From Mycolicibacterium holsaticum DSM 44478 = JCM 12374 (GTDB lineage Bacteria > Actinomycetota > Actinomycetes > Mycobacteriales > Mycobacteriaceae), in NCBI RefSeq assembly GCF_019645835.1, contig NZ_CP080998.1, forward strand, positions 3,782,001 to 3,846,000: a stretch of 64,000 nt of DNA, written 5' to 3'. The first letter of the stretch is position 1. Each line of letters opens with the position of its first letter. Shown piece after piece: positions 48,504 through 61,237 of the stretch. The translations under genes were made by a program, and so were the position numbers. Below the pieces are notes generated by a model that saw only the letters and a list, made by a program, of their open reading frames with translations, did no database searches and was not told the DNA's origin.

Positions 48504-49187
48504 CTAGCAGGCGGACCGCTTGAGGATGAAGCCGACGGTGGGCGCGCCGTCGAACTCCGGATGCGGCGCGGCCGACATACCCACCTGCTTGCGCGCCTGC
48601 TCGATGACCGGGGTGTCGGGGTCGAGCACCGACAGGTACTTCTGGTGGGCGGCAAGCGCGGCGACGGCGTGGTCCAGATAGCCGTCGACGGTTTCCCCGT
48701 GGGTCATCTGCGGGCCGTTCTCGAACAGCCAGCACGGCGGGTCGGATAGTGAATCGTAGGCGTGCGCAACGGCGTTGGCGAATTCGATGTGGTCACGCTG
48801 GTTCGGCGCACCTGGCGCCCACTCCGGGCCACTGTAGATCGTCACCACGACGTCGGGCGCCTGCGCGGTGATCGTCTCGGCGATTTTGGTGCGCAGTTGC
48901 GGGGTGTCGCGGATATCGCTGTCGGGAAAGTCCCAGAAGTCGACGTCGTCCACGCCGACGATCGCCGCGGACCGGCGCTGTTCGATCTCGCGCAGCGGGC
49001 CGGCCTGTTCGGGTGCCATTCCGGCGATGCCGCGCTCACCCCGGCACGCCAGCGCGTAGCGGACCGTCTTGCCCGCCGATGTCCACTTGGCGACCGCCGC
49101 GCAGATGCCGTATTCGGGATCGTCGGGGTGGGGCACCAGAACCAGGCAGGTGCGCCAGTCGGACGGAAAAGGTTGTACTGCAAGCAC
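48504..49187 (-). CDS. PIG-L-family deacetylase
   Basis: The 227-residue protein has the zinc-binding motif PHPDDPEYG near its start and the NQRDHIEFANAV segment carrying the third ligand His. The family includes MshB and Mca of mycothiol metabolism and various N-acetylglucosamine deacetylases. The short length and different middle region mean it is neither by clear evidence. GTG 49187 is used; GTG 49205 adds six residues. Its start overlaps the TetR stop (49192-49194), indicating co-translation. Confidence 0.82.
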   Translation of the reverse strand: MLAVQPFPSDWRTCLVLVPHPDDPEYGICAAVAKWTSAGKTVRYALACRGERGIAGMAPEQAGPLREIEQRRSAAIVGVDDVDFWDFPDSDIRDTPQLRTKIAETITAQAPDVVVTIYSGPEWAPGAPNQRDHIEFANAVAHAYDSLSDPPCWLFENGPQMTHGETVDGYLDHAVAALAAHQKYLSVLDPDTPVIEQARKQVGMSAAPHPEFDGAPTVGFILKRSAC

Positions 49188-49191
49188 TGCG

Positions 49192-49794
49192 CTATGCCAC
49201 CACACCGTGCACCAGGATGGCGGTGGTTTGTTCGACCCAGTCGTCGCCGAGGGATCCGTCGGGCCGCAGCAGCACGCGAAGCAGGGTGGCTCCGCCGATC
49301 ACCTCGACCAGCCGGTCGGGGTCGACGTCGGGATGCACCTCGCCGCGCTTCACGGCGTCGGCCAGCCGCATGCCGACCGCGGCGAACAGTTCGGTGAACC
49401 GCTCCATCACCCTGGCGTTCAGCTCGGCGTCGGCGTCCATGTCGGCGATCAGCCCGGGAAGGGCGGCGCGCACCAGGGGGCTGGTGAAGACGTCGCGCGC
49501 GGCGGCGATCATCGCGCGGATGTCGGCGGTGATATCCCCCGGCGGCGTCGCGATCGCGGTGGGCGCGGCGGGAAACGCGGCCTCGTGCACCAGCTCGGCC
49601 TTGCTGGACCACCGGCGGTACAACGCGGTCTTGGTGGTACCCGCCCGCTCGGCGACGGCGGCCATCGTGAGGTTGGAATAGCCGATTTCCACCAGCAGAT
49701 CCGCGGTGGCGCGCAAGATGGCAGCGTCGATACGGCGATCCCGGGGCCGCCCGGCGCCCGGGGGCTTGTCAACCGATGACAGGTCTGCTTTCAT
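49192..49794 (-). CDS. TetR-family transcriptional regulator
   Basis: The 200-residue protein has a TetR DNA-binding domain (LLVEIGYSNLTMAAVAERAG, then TTKTALYRRWSSKAELV, about residues 33-68) and a TetR_C-type effector domain. ATG 49794 gives the natural start. It is divergent from the kinase-like gene (49845), with only 50 bases between, so it likely represses both directions from a shared operator there. Confidence 0.88.
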   Translation of the reverse strand: MKADLSSVDKPPGAGRPRDRRIDAAILRATADLLVEIGYSNLTMAAVAERAGTTKTALYRRWSSKAELVHEAAFPAAPTAIATPPGDITADIRAMIAAARDVFTSPLVRAALPGLIADMDADAELNARVMERFTELFAAVGMRLADAVKRGEVHPDVDPDRLVEVIGGATLLRVLLRPDGSLGDDWVEQTTAILVHGVVA

Positions 49795-49796
49795 AA

Positions 49797-50977
<1,181 letters not shown>

Positions 50978-50978
<1 letters not shown>

Positions 50979-52090
50979 TGCTCGGACCGATCGACGAATT
51001 CCCCGTCCACCAGATCCCACAGCCCATCGCCTGGCCGGGATCATCGGACCGCAACTTCTACGACCGCTCCTATCTCAACGCCCACGACCGCACCGGCGAC
51101 ATCTTCTTGATCACCGGCATCGGCTACTACCCCAACCTCGGGGTCAAGGACGCGTTCGTCCTGGTGCGCAGGGGCGATGTGCAGACCGCGGTGCATCTTT
51201 CCGACGGCATCGACGCTGACCGGCTGAACCAACACGTGCTGGGGTACCGCCTCGAGGTCACCGAACCGCTGAACAAGCTGCGGGTGGTGCTCGAGGAAAC
51301 CGACGGCATCGCCGTCGACCTGACCTGGCAGGGCCTGTTTCCCGTCGTGCAGGAGCAACGCCACATACTGCGCACCGGCACCCGCGTCACGCTCGACGCC
51401 CAACGCTTCGCCCAGGTCGGGAGCTGGAGCGGCACCATCGCGATCGACGGCGAGGACATCACCGTCGACCCGTCGGTGTGGATCGGCACCCGCGACCGCT
51501 CGTGGGGTATCCGCCCGATCGGCGAGCCCGAGCCGGCGGGTCGTCCCGCCGATCCCCCGTTCGAGGGCATGTGGTGGCTCTACGTGCCGATGGCGTTCGA
51601 CGACCACGGGATCGTGCTGATCATCCAGGAAGACCCCACCGGGTTCCGCAGCCTCAACGACTGCACCCGGATCTGGCGCGACGGCCGGGTCGAACAGCTC
51701 GGCTGGCCGCGGGTGAAAATCCACTACACCTCGGGGACCCGAATTCCCTACGGCGCCACCATCGAAGCCACCACGCCCGAGGGAAACCCGGTGGTGTTCG
51801 AGGTCGAGTCGAAGCTGGCGGTGCCGATCCACATCGGCGGCGGGTACGGCGGGGATTCGGACTGGCTGCACGGTATGTGGAAGGGCGAGAAGTTCACCGA
51901 ACGGCTCACCTACGACATGACCGACCCGTCGGTCAACGGCAAGGCCATGTTCGGCGTCATCGACCATGTCGGCCGTGCGGTGTGCACTGAAGGCGGCAAG
52001 ACGGCAGAGGGCTGGGGGCTGTTCGAGCACGGCGCGCTGGGCCGCCACGACCCGTCGGGCTTCGCCGACTGGTTCACCGTCGCACCGTAA
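50978..52090 (+). CDS. Conserved actinobacterial protein, unknown function
   Basis: The 370-residue protein begins MLGPIDEFPVHQIPQPIAWP and is rich in beta strands and aromatic residues, with VDPSVWIGTRDRSWGIRPIGEP in its middle and GYGGDSDWLHGMWKG near the end. The pattern suggests two beta-barrel (lipocalin-like or CrtC-like) halves. I recognise it as a common mycobacterial type following APH-like genes but cannot name a function. ATG overlaps the kinase stop, so both are co-translated. Confidence 0.65.
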
Positions 52091-52094
52091 GTCA

Positions 52095-52147
52095 GCGATT
52101 TCGGCGCGCTAACGGACGCTGACGGGGCATAAGCGCGCCGAAATCGC
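52095..52147. terminator. Perfect 16-bp hairpin between convergent genes
   Basis: GCGATTTCGGCGCGCT (52095-52110) and AGCGCGCCGAAATCGC (52132-52147) are perfect inverted arms with a 21-base loop. It starts five bases after the stop at 52090 and ends 12 bases before the monooxygenase stop at 52159, so it can end transcription from both sides. Confidence 0.7.
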
Positions 52148-52158
52148 AGTGCGAGCCC

Positions 52159-53724
<1,566 letters not shown>

Positions 53725-53764
53725 CGCGAACCTCCTTTGGTCCTGCCGAGTACCACGATATGTG

Positions 53765-54748
53765 TCAGGACCCCAAAGCGTCGACGATCCTGGCCAACGA
53801 CTCGACCGCGATGGGCTCCGGCTGGTAGAGGCAGATGCGGTCCGACACGCCGTCGACGCGGTCGCGGATGTGCGCGGCGATCTGCGCCGGGCTGCCGCAT
53901 GCGGCGATGGTGTGCAGCACGTCGTCGTCGATCAGGGTGGCCATCTCCTGCCACCGGCCCTGCTTGGACAGCGCATTCAGTTCCGGTTGCAGCTCACCCC
54001 ACCCGTGCGCGTCCAGGACCGGGCGGTACGCCGGGGTGGAACCGTAGAACGACAGCAGCCGGCGCGCCGATGCGTGGTCGTCGTCGTCGACGGACACGAT
54101 GATCTCCGGGACGACGGCGAAGTCCTCGGCGCGGCGCCCGGCCGCCGCGAGCCCGTCGCGCACTGCGGGCATCGTCACCTCGTGCAGGAACCGCTTCGAG
54201 CCGAACGGCATCACCAACAGACCGTCGGCGACCTCGGCGGTGGCCCGGGTCAACCGCGGGCCCAGCGCGCCCAGATAGATCGGTGGTGGGCCGTACGGGT
54301 TGGGGCCGGGGTTGAAGGTCGGGGTCATCAGCGTGTGCCGGTAGTACTCGCCGCGGAAGTCCAGCCGCTCGCCGGTGCTCCACGTGTGAAACACCGCCCG
54401 CAGCGCCCCGACCATCTCCTTCATCCGCGCCACCGGCCGGTCGAAAGCCGCGCCGTAGCGCTTCTCGACCTGTGCGCGCACCTGGGTGCCGAGGCCGAGG
54501 ACGAAGCGCCCCTGCGCCAGCAGCTGCATGTCGTTGGCCTGATGCGCAAGCTGAATAGGGTTGCGCGGGAGCGCGATCGCAACGTTGGTCATCAGGTCCA
54601 GGCCGGGCACCGTGGCCGCCAGCGTCAACGGCGCGAACACGTCGTGTGGGCCCTCGAACGTGAAGACACCGCTGGCTCCGGCCTCACGCAGGGCCTGCGT
54701 CCGCTGGATCGCATCCGTCGGGCCGAACAGCGCTGTCAATATCTTCAC
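53765..54748 (-). CDS. F420-dependent LLM-class oxidoreductase
   Basis: The 327-residue protein is a luciferase-like TIM barrel of the F420-dependent group: DLMTNVAIALPRNPIQLAHQ, QGRFVLGLGTQVRAQ, RMKEMVGALRAVFHTW and YLGALGPRLTRATAEVADG are typical of the mycobacterial TIGR03617-like subgroup. It would reduce or oxidise a substrate with F420. GTG 54748 gives the natural VKILTALFGP start; the longer frame crosses the divergent amine oxidase gene. Confidence 0.86.
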   Translation of the reverse strand: MKILTALFGPTDAIQRTQALREAGASGVFTFEGPHDVFAPLTLAATVPGLDLMTNVAIALPRNPIQLAHQANDMQLLAQGRFVLGLGTQVRAQVEKRYGAAFDRPVARMKEMVGALRAVFHTWSTGERLDFRGEYYRHTLMTPTFNPGPNPYGPPPIYLGALGPRLTRATAEVADGLLVMPFGSKRFLHEVTMPAVRDGLAAAGRRAEDFAVVPEIIVSVDDDDHASARRLLSFYGSTPAYRPVLDAHGWGELQPELNALSKQGRWQEMATLIDDDVLHTIAACGSPAQIAAHIRDRVDGVSDRICLYQPEPIAVESLARIVDALGS

Positions 54749-54767
54749 GACGTGAGAGCCTAATCGG

Positions 54768-56129
54768 GTGACGTCTCCTGTCCTGCCGGCCGGCGCCGAC
54801 GTCGTCGTCATCGGCGCCGGGTTCGCCGGGCTGACCACGGCCCGCGACCTGATCCGGCACGGGCACGACGTGCTGGTTCTGGAGGGCCGCGACCGGGTCG
54901 GGGGTCGGTCGATGACCGCGACGATCGCCGGGGTGCCGGTGGATCTCGGTGCGACGTTCGTCGGTCCGACGCAGGACGCCGTGGTCGCGCTCGCCAAGGA
55001 ACTCGGTTGCCCCACCGAGCCGACATACGTGCGCGGCAAGAACCTGATCCACTGGCGGGGCCGGGTGCGGTCGTATCGCAGCACGATTCCGCGGTTGTCG
55101 ATCATCGAACTGCTCGACGTGTCCCGCATCCAGTGGCGGTTTGACCGCGTCTGCCGCCGGGTGCCGGTCGACAAGCCGTGGACGTCGTCGATCGCCGAGA
55201 TCCTGGACTCCAAAACCCTCGATGACTGGCTGCGCTACGTCCGCGCCAGCGCATCCACCAGGGATCTGATGGCGATCATGGCGCGGGTGACATGGGGCGC
55301 CGAACCCGCCGAGGTGTCGATGCTGCACGCCGTGCGTTACGTCAAGGCCGCGGGCGGGATCGGCCGCATGCTCGACGTCGAGGGCGGGGCCCAGCAGGAC
55401 CGGTTCCCGGGCGGCACCCAGCAGATCGCGCTGCGGATGGCCGACGAACTCGGGCCGCGGGTGGTGTTGGACGCCGTCGTGCGCCGCGTCCAGCGCCACC
55501 CCGACGGCACGCTGACCGTGGGCTGCGACCGCGGGGATGTCACCGCCAAAGCGGTTGTCGTCGCGGTCCCACCCGCGCACCGGGCCGGCATCGAGTTTCA
55601 CCCCGACCTTCCGCCCGAGCATGCAAAACTCGTGCACCATTGGCCGCAGGGCAATCTCAGCAAGGCCTACGTCGCCTACGAAACGCCGTTCTGGCGGGCC
55701 AACGGCTGTTCGGGTGAGGCGCTCTCCGACGAGGGTCCCGTCTTCATCACGTTCGACGTCAGCCCCGGCGACGACGGCCCGGGAATCCTGTTGGGGTTCA
55801 CCGACGCCCGGTCATTTGACACGCTGCCCGCCGCGCAACGCCGGGAACGCGCGCTTGCCGGTTTCACGACGCTGTTCGGCGATGCGGCCGCCCACCCGAT
55901 CGACTACCTCGACCACCGTTGGGGCGCAGAAGGATTCGCCCCGGGCGGACCGACGGCGGCGGTGCCGACGGGATCGTGGACAACCTACGGCCCCTGGCTG
56001 CGCAAGCCGGTCGACGGCATCTTCTGGGCGGGCACCGAAACCGCTGACGAGTGGACCGGATTCCTCGACGGGGCGGTCCGGTCCGGTCAGCGCGCCGCCG
56101 AGGAGGTGCACCGCGCGCTGACGGCCTAA
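54768..56129 (+). CDS. Flavin-containing amine oxidase
   Basis: The 453-residue protein belongs to the monoamine oxidase family: FAD motif [31 protein letters not shown] and the C-terminal [31 protein letters not shown], which closes the FAD site. The covalent-FAD Cys of human MAO is absent, as usual in bacteria. GTG start lies 20 bases from the divergent F420 enzyme gene. Its stop overlaps the convergent hydrolase stop by four bases. Confidence 0.87.
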   Translation: MTSPVLPAGADVVVIGAGFAGLTTARDLIRHGHDVLVLEGRDRVGGRSMTATIAGVPVDLGATFVGPTQDAVVALAKELGCPTEPTYVRGKNLIHWRGRVRSYRSTIPRLSIIELLDVSRIQWRFDRVCRRVPVDKPWTSSIAEILDSKTLDDWLRYVRASASTRDLMAIMARVTWGAEPAEVSMLHAVRYVKAAGGIGRMLDVEGGAQQDRFPGGTQQIALRMADELGPRVVLDAVVRRVQRHPDGTLTVGCDRGDVTAKAVVVAVPPAHRAGIEFHPDLPPEHAKLVHHWPQGNLSKAYVAYETPFWRANGCSGEALSDEGPVFITFDVSPGDDGPGILLGFTDARSFDTLPAAQRRERALAGFTTLFGDAAAHPIDYLDHRWGAEGFAPGGPTAAVPTGSWTTYGPWLRKPVDGIFWAGTETADEWTGFLDGAVRSGQRAAEEVHRALTA

Positions 56130-57091
56130 GAGGTCGCGCGCCGCGCCGCGCTGACCGACTCGACCAGCCGGCGCAACTGGCTGTTGACCTCCTGCGGGCG
56201 CTCCAGGATCGCGCAGTGCCCGCCGGCCAGTTCGACGAACTGCGCGAGGTTGGGCACCTCACGGGCGATGTGGCGCGCCGACTTTATCGGCAACAACCGA
56301 TCCTTCTCGCTGCCGATGACCAGCGTCGGCACGCTGAGGTTCTTCAGCCCGATGTGCTGGGGTCCGAGATGGTCGACGAGCGTGCGGGCCCACCCGCCGC
56401 GACCGGCCGGCGGGGTGGAGGTGAACAGTTCGTAGACGAACTGGCCAATCGTGGGATCGGCGTCGCGCCCCACGGCCATCATGGACACCAGCCGTCGGCC
56501 CGGGCGTTCGACCGCCCGCATCACCGGCGCGGCGCTGAACGTCTTCAGCAGCGTTCCCGCGAATCGCACCCGCACCGCGGCGAGTTGCGGCGGCACCGGC
56601 AGCAACTGCACGTTGCGCAGCAGGTCTCCGGTGGTGGTGTTGATGAGTGCGACGGCGGCCGCCCGCTCGGGCACCCGGTCGGGGTGGCGCTCGGCCCACG
56701 ACGTGATCGCGATGCCGCCCATCGAGTGGCCCGCCACCACCGCGCGTTCACCCCGGTCCACCGTCGCGTCGAGCACGGAGTCGAGGTCGGCCGCCAGATG
56801 ATCGAGGCTGTAGCCGCCGCGGCGCGGCACTCCGCTGCGGCCGTGACCGCGGTGGTCGTAGGCGATCACGCGGTAGTCACGGGACAGGTCGGTGATCTGG
56901 TGCGCCCACACCCGGATCGCGCAGGTGATGCCGTGGGCCAGCACGATGGGCTGGCCGTCGTCGGGCCCGAAGACCTCGGCGTGCAGGCGGGTGCCGTCCG
57001 CTGACCGGACCGTGACGGGCCTGCCCGGCGGTAACGCCTGCGCGGCGGCGAAGCCACCTGCCCGCGTCCTCGGGGTTTGACCACGTCCCAT
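56126..57091 (-). CDS. Alpha/beta hydrolase
   Basis: The 321-residue protein has the oxyanion segment [23 protein letters not shown], the nucleophile elbow [10 protein letters not shown] (Ser in GHSMG) and the C-terminal His in [11 protein letters not shown]. It resembles esterase/epoxide-hydrolase-like enzymes of mycobacteria. It is divergent from the quinone oxidoreductase gene, and a perfect 14-bp palindrome lies 20 bases upstream of its ATG. Confidence 0.85.
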   Translation of the reverse strand: MGRGQTPRTRAGGFAAAQALPPGRPVTVRSADGTRLHAEVFGPDDGQPIVLAHGITCAIRVWAHQITDLSRDYRVIAYDHRGHGRSGVPRRGGYSLDHLAADLDSVLDATVDRGERAVVAGHSMGGIAITSWAERHPDRVPERAAAVALINTTTGDLLRNVQLLPVPPQLAAVRVRFAGTLLKTFSAAPVMRAVERPGRRLVSMMAVGRDADPTIGQFVYELFTSTPPAGRGGWARTLVDHLGPQHIGLKNLSVPTLVIGSEKDRLLPIKSARHIAREVPNLAQFVELAGGHCAILERPQEVNSQLRRLVESVSAARRATS

Positions 57092-57110
57092 CTTCGCTCC
57101 GATCAGGTCT

Positions 57111-57139
57111 CAGCAACGTTGCTGCATAAGTTAGCTTAT
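57111..57139. promoter_or_regulatory. Two adjacent palindromes in the hydrolase/oxidoreductase divergent region
   Basis: CAGCAACGTTGCTG (57111-57124) is a perfect 14-bp palindrome. ATAAGTTAGCTTAT (57126-57139) is an AT-rich near-palindrome one base away. They lie between start codons 57091 and 57220 and look like an operator with an adjoining promoter element for the minus-strand hydrolase gene. Confidence 0.6.
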
Positions 57140-57219
57140 CTTCGGGTCCGGGTGGCCGTTATCAGCGACTCGCGGCGGCGGCTCAGATGACGCGCATCCG
57201 GCGCGGTTAAATGGGCGCC

Positions 57220-58191
57220 ATGCGCGCAATACAGATAGCCAGCCTGGACGGGCCGCAGGCCGCGAAGCTTGTCGAGATCGACGAACCGGACGGCCAGGAC
57301 GCGATCGTCATCGATGTGCACGCCGCGGGGGTCGCGTTTCCCGACGTGCTGCAGTCCCGCGGGCTCTACCAGTACAAACCGGAGCTGCCCTACACCCCCG
57401 GCGGTGAGGTCGCCGGCGTGGTGCGCAGCGCACCTGCGGGCGCGCACGTGACCGCGGGTGATCGGGTGGCTGCGCTGACCATGCTCTGCGGGGGGATGGC
57501 CGAAGTGGTCGCGCTGCCCGCCGAACGGGTGTTCAAGCTGCCTGACAACGTGTCGTTCGAGGCCGGCGCCGGCCTGCTCTTCAACGACCTGACCATGCAC
57601 CACGGACTGCTGACCCGGGGCCGGCTGGCCGAGGGCGAGACCGTGCTGGTGCACGGCGCCGCCGGCGGTATCGGCACGTCGACGCTGCGGTTGGCGCAGG
57701 CGTGGGGCGCGTCGCGGGTGATCGCGGTGGTGAGCACCGAGGACAAGAGCGAGGTGGCCCGCGCCGCCGGGGCGTCCGATGTGGTGCTCGCCGACGGCTT
57801 CAAGGACGCGGCAAAGGAGCTGACCGACGGGCGCGGCGTGGACATCGTCGTGGACCCGGTCGGCGGTGACCGGTTCACCGACTCGCTGCGCTCGCTGGCC
57901 CCCGGCGGCCGGCTGCTGGTCATCGGGTTCACCGGCGGGGAGATCCCGACCGTGAAGGTGAACCGGCTGCTGCTCAACAACATCGATGTGGTCGGAGTGG
58001 GTTGGGGCGCTTGGACTCTCACCCACCCCGACTATCTCGCCGAGCAGTGGGCCGAGCTGGAGCCGCTGCTGGCGTCGGGCAAGGTGTCCGCGCCCGAACC
58101 GGTGGTCTACCCGCTCGAACGCGCAGCCGATGCGATCGCGGCGTTGGAGGACCGCTCAGCCAAGGGCAAGGTCGTCGTCAAAGTGCGCTGA
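57220..58191 (+). CDS. NADPH:quinone oxidoreductase-family protein
   Basis: The 323-residue medium-chain dehydrogenase/reductase lacks zinc-ligand patterns and has PYTPGGEVAGVV and the NADPH motif VLVHGAAGGIGTSTLRLAQAWG. Family members reduce quinones or enoyl compounds. ATG 57220 gives the usual MRAIQIASLDGP start; ATG 57211 adds three residues. Its end runs into a 15-bp hairpin shared with the convergent ligase gene. Confidence 0.86.
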   Translation: MRAIQIASLDGPQAAKLVEIDEPDGQDAIVIDVHAAGVAFPDVLQSRGLYQYKPELPYTPGGEVAGVVRSAPAGAHVTAGDRVAALTMLCGGMAEVVALPAERVFKLPDNVSFEAGAGLLFNDLTMHHGLLTRGRLAEGETVLVHGAAGGIGTSTLRLAQAWGASRVIAVVSTEDKSEVARAAGASDVVLADGFKDAAKELTDGRGVDIVVDPVGGDRFTDSLRSLAPGGRLLVIGFTGGEIPTVKVNRLLLNNIDVVGVGWGAWTLTHPDYLAEQWAELEPLLASGKVSAPEPVVYPLERAADAIAALEDRSAKGKVVVKVR

Positions 58192-58197
58192 CCCTCG

Positions 58198-58250
58198 GCG
58201 ATTTGTGGAGCGTGAACCGCGCTCACCGCGGCTACCGCTCCACAAACCGC
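58198..58250. terminator. 15-bp hairpin between convergent genes
   Basis: GCGATTTGTGGAGCG (58198-58212) and CGCTCCACAAACCGC (58236-58250) pair at 14 of 15 positions, the mismatch allowing G-U. The right arm overlaps the ligase stop codon at 58232. It probably ends both transcripts. Confidence 0.68.
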
Positions 58251-59755
58251 TTCTTGACCTCCAGCCGGCGCAACTTGCCCGACGTTGTTCTCGGCAGCGC
58301 GCCGGGGCGCACGAAGATCACGTCCGAGGGGACGACACCGCATACTGACGCGACGCGCCTGACCACCTCGGCACGCACACCGTCTTCGTCGGGTCCGCGG
58401 AACTCCGCGACGACCACGACGCCGGGCCGCACGGAGCGTTCACCGACACCGACGGCGACGACGGCGCCCTCGCGTACCCCGGGTGCGCTCGCGGCCACCT
58501 GCTCGACCTCGGCGGGAAAGACGTTGCGCCCGGCCACGGTGATCAGTTCCTTGGCACGCCCGCACACCACGAGACCGCCGTCGACCAGATAGCCCAGATC
58601 GCCGGTCGCAAACCACTCGTCGGCGCCCAGCGGCTCCCCGCCGCGATAGCTCGTCATCATCGACGATCCGCGGATCATCACCTCGCCGACCCCGCGCTGC
58701 CCGTGCTCGCCCGGTTCGATGCGCACCGACATGCCCGCTATCGCCGCACCGAGGATCGCGTGGCCGGCGTCGTCGACGACCAGGCCGCGGCCGGGTTCGG
58801 GGACCGTTACCGCACAGGTGGCTTCGGCCATTCCGTACGACGGTGCCAGCGCGCCGCCGTCGAACCCGAAGCGGGCCATCTCGGTGGCGAACCGCGCGGT
58901 CAGGTCACAATCGACGGGTTCACCACCGTTGAGCGCGAAGCGCACGTTGCTCAGGTCCACGTCGGTGACGCGCCGCGAATACTTGCCGAGCAACCCGTAG
59001 GCCATGTTGGGCGCCGCGGTGATGGTGGCGCGGCTCTCGGAGAGCCAACTCAGCCACCGAAACGGTGACGCCTGAAAAGCCGCCGTCGGCGCCTGCCACA
59101 CGTCGGTGCCGCCCAGGGCGCCCGCGAGCAGAAAGCTCAGCCCCATGTCGTGGTACAGCGGCAACCAGGAGCACCCGACGTCTGCCGGCGTCACATTGAT
59201 GCGTGCGTTGAGGCCGCTGAGGTTGGCCAGCACCGCGTCCGGTGAGACCTGCACTGTGCGCGGGGCGCCCGTCGACCCCGCGGTGCCCTGCAGTAGCGCC
59301 ACCGGGTCGGGATCATCGGGGGCCACGAACGTGGACGAACGTCCTACCGGGGCAACGGAGCTGAGCTCCTTGACGATCAAGGGTCCGTCGGCGCCCGACA
59401 GCCGGTCCAGGTGGGCGCCGTGGCTGAGCACGTGGCTGATCCCCATGCCGCTGAACCGGGTCAGGGTGCTCTGCGCCCACTGATCTGAATCCGCGCCGCG
59501 GACCGGGCCGGGTCCGATCGATACCGCAACACCGGCCTGGAAGGCACCCAGGATCGCTGCGATCAACTCGACGGTGGGGTCCCCCGTCAGTCCGAGCGCG
59601 GTGACGCCGTCGTCGCGCAGCCAGTCGGCGACGTTTTCTGATCGGGCGTGTACCTCCGGCCACGGATGGCGCGTCCAGTGCCCGTCGTCCAGAACGACCA
59701 GATACCTGTCGCTGCTTGATAACCGCTCGGCAAGCGCGGTTGCCAACGAGCTCAT
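58232..59755 (-). CDS. mbtM: Fatty acyl-AMP ligase, MbtM (FadD33)-like
   Basis: FAALs activate fatty acids as acyl-adenylates and load them onto acyl carrier proteins. MbtM does this for the mycobactin side chain. The 507-residue protein has HPWPEVHA and GPGPVRGA near its start, [18 protein letters not shown] (the P-loop-like A3 motif), [23 protein letters not shown] (A7) and a C-terminal [11 protein letters not shown] with the adenylation Lys. These follow M. tuberculosis MbtM closely over most of the length. No mbtN or mbtL is adjacent here; a BKACE-ferredoxin gene lies upstream on the same strand. Confidence 0.8.
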   Translation of the reverse strand: MSSLATALAERLSSSDRYLVVLDDGHWTRHPWPEVHARSENVADWLRDDGVTALGLTGDPTVELIAAILGAFQAGVAVSIGPGPVRGADSDQWAQSTLTRFSGMGISHVLSHGAHLDRLSGADGPLIVKELSSVAPVGRSSTFVAPDDPDPVALLQGTAGSTGAPRTVQVSPDAVLANLSGLNARINVTPADVGCSWLPLYHDMGLSFLLAGALGGTDVWQAPTAAFQASPFRWLSWLSESRATITAAPNMAYGLLGKYSRRVTDVDLSNVRFALNGGEPVDCDLTARFATEMARFGFDGGALAPSYGMAEATCAVTVPEPGRGLVVDDAGHAILGAAIAGMSVRIEPGEHGQRGVGEVMIRGSSMMTSYRGGEPLGADEWFATGDLGYLVDGGLVVCGRAKELITVAGRNVFPAEVEQVAASAPGVREGAVVAVGVGERSVRPGVVVVAEFRGPDEDGVRAEVVRRVASVCGVVPSDVIFVRPGALPRTTSGKLRRLEVKKRFVER

Positions 59756-59845
59756 CGCACCTCATACGTGTTGACCCTGGGAACCGACTGCCTCGACAAC
59801 GGTTCGCTACCGCAAAGTTAATGGATCGGGGTGCGCTGTGGACGG

Positions 59846-60997
59846 CTACGTGTGACTGCCCGTTCCGGTCGTTATCGGCGCAGAGGCGTCGTCGGGCAAC
59901 TCCACCCTGATCGCACGTTCCGGGCAGGCCGCCGCACCCTCGACGGCCTTCTCGAACAGCGCTTCGCCGACGAAGGGCTTGACGACGACGCAGTAGCCCT
60001 CTGAATCAGCTTGGTATATCTCCGGTGCATGTGTGTAGCACACGCCCCAGCCCAGACAGCGGTTGCGGTTGACGACCACCCGCACCATTTCGCTTTCGTC
60101 CACACCGGCGGCAGCGAAGCGGGCGCGCACGTCATCCTGTGTGGCAGGACTGAACCCGCGCCGGGCGACGAGGTCGACCGCGCGGTCCACCATCCTGGCG
60201 TTGGTCACTGTCCGGTACACCAACGGGTTGTCCCCGATGCCCACCCGAATTCCTAGCCCGCGCTCCAGCGCGTGCTCCCACAGCTCTTGACAACGTTCGG
60301 CCGAGTTCATCGCATATGGCACGACGACGATCTCGTGATCGACCCACTTCGGGATCCGCGAGATCAGGAAGTCCATGACGTCGGGGGCGGGATCACTGTA
60401 GGAAACCCAGCGATCGGAGAAGAACAACTTGATGTTCAAGGGTTGCCGCAGGACCCCGATGCGGGCGGCCAGCATCACCCAGCGCAGATCGACGGCATTG
60501 AACACCGAGATGCTGGGCACCAACCTCAACGTCGTGAGCCGATCGAGCTCGGCCAGGTACGGAGGATGCGCGCCGCTCGAGTCGTCGGTGCCGATAGCGG
60601 CCACCTCGAACTGGTTCTTGTCTTCGTGCCACAAGACCTGCTCGACGTGTTGAGCCGGCTCGTACGGAGTGAAAAACAACCCGGTACCGTCCGGTGGGCG
60701 CTCGGCTAGCGCCGCGACGTGCTCGAGGCTGCCGGCGTAGCCCGGGTAGGCGAGCGGGTCGACCTCCCGGGCCGCGGTGGCCAAGATTACGCGGGAGACG
60801 TCGTCGTCGGCCCAGGCTTGCCGGCCGTCGTCATAGCGAGCGTGGTAGTGAACCACGCTCGCACCGTGCTGGATGCACTCCACGACATCGTGAGCCGTCT
60901 CGTCAGCACCATAGGGAACGTTCGGATTCAGTTCCTTGCTGGCCTTGCCGTTTATCCCGGCCTCCAGGTACACCCGGCCGTCGTCGCGAAAACTCAT
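59846..60997 (-). CDS. BKACE (beta-keto acid cleavage)-family enzyme fused to a ferredoxin domain
   Basis: The 383-residue protein joins two domains. Residues 1 to about 290 resemble the 3-keto-5-aminohexanoate cleavage (BKACE, DUF849) TIM barrel: VYLEAGINGKASKELNPNVP, ECIQHGASVVHYHARYDDGR and VNAVDLRWV-type later segments. From about residue 310 a [3Fe-4S]-type ferredoxin follows: VNRNRCLGWGVCYTHAPEIY, then AAACPERAI, with three Cys in the C-x5-C...C order of mycobacterial P450 ferredoxins. Its start is preceded about 98 bases upstream by a TTTACACAAT/ATTGTATAAA dyad. Substrate and redox partner are unknown. Confidence 0.78.
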   Translation of the reverse strand: MSFRDDGRVYLEAGINGKASKELNPNVPYGADETAHDVVECIQHGASVVHYHARYDDGRQAWADDDVSRVILATAAREVDPLAYPGYAGSLEHVAALAERPPDGTGLFFTPYEPAQHVEQVLWHEDKNQFEVAAIGTDDSSGAHPPYLAELDRLTTLRLVPSISVFNAVDLRWVMLAARIGVLRQPLNIKLFFSDRWVSYSDPAPDVMDFLISRIPKWVDHEIVVVPYAMNSAERCQELWEHALERGLGIRVGIGDNPLVYRTVTNARMVDRAVDLVARRGFSPATQDDVRARFAAAGVDESEMVRVVVNRNRCLGWGVCYTHAPEIYQADSEGYCVVVKPFVGEALFEKAVEGAAACPERAIRVELPDDASAPITTGTGSHT

Positions 60998-61094
60998 TGC
61001 AGTGCCGCCTTTCTGCAGGTGTCCACAGCCACGACCCTGGCGTCACGCCTTCCCGACAAGCCGCAGGTGCAGATGCTCCGGTGACGGTCCAGAG

Positions 61095-61118
61095 TTTACA
61101 CAATTGCCATTGTATAAA
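61095..61118. promoter_or_regulatory. AT-rich dyad TTTACACAAT-TGCC-ATTGTATAAA
   Basis: Ten-base arms pair with one mismatch around TGCC. In GC-rich DNA, and about 98 bases upstream of the BKACE-ferredoxin start, this is a likely operator overlapping a promoter. Confidence 0.55.
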
Positions 61119-61160
61119 TTAGCGGCCGGTCGGGCGGGCGTGGGGCGGCCCTGCCGCGAT

Positions 61161-61237
61161 GAGCGTGCGCGAACTCGCACTCGAGCACGGTGTGTCGGCC
61201 GCTGGGCCCACCGCGAAGCGTGGGGACACGCACGCTC
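61161..61237. repeat. Dispersed palindromic repeat, copy 3
   Basis: The element is bounded by GAGCGTGCG (61161-61169) and its perfect inverse CGCACGCTC (61229-61237). It shares GGGCCCACCGCGAAGCG and GGGGAC with copy 1 at 2741-2840. It shows the full element as a 77-bp unit with 9-bp terminal inverted repeats. Confidence 0.65.

Noticed and set aside
57126..57144. Possible IdeR iron box near the hydrolase start
   Set aside because: About 12 of 19 positions fit the consensus by eye, which is too weak; reported only as an AT-rich near-palindrome.
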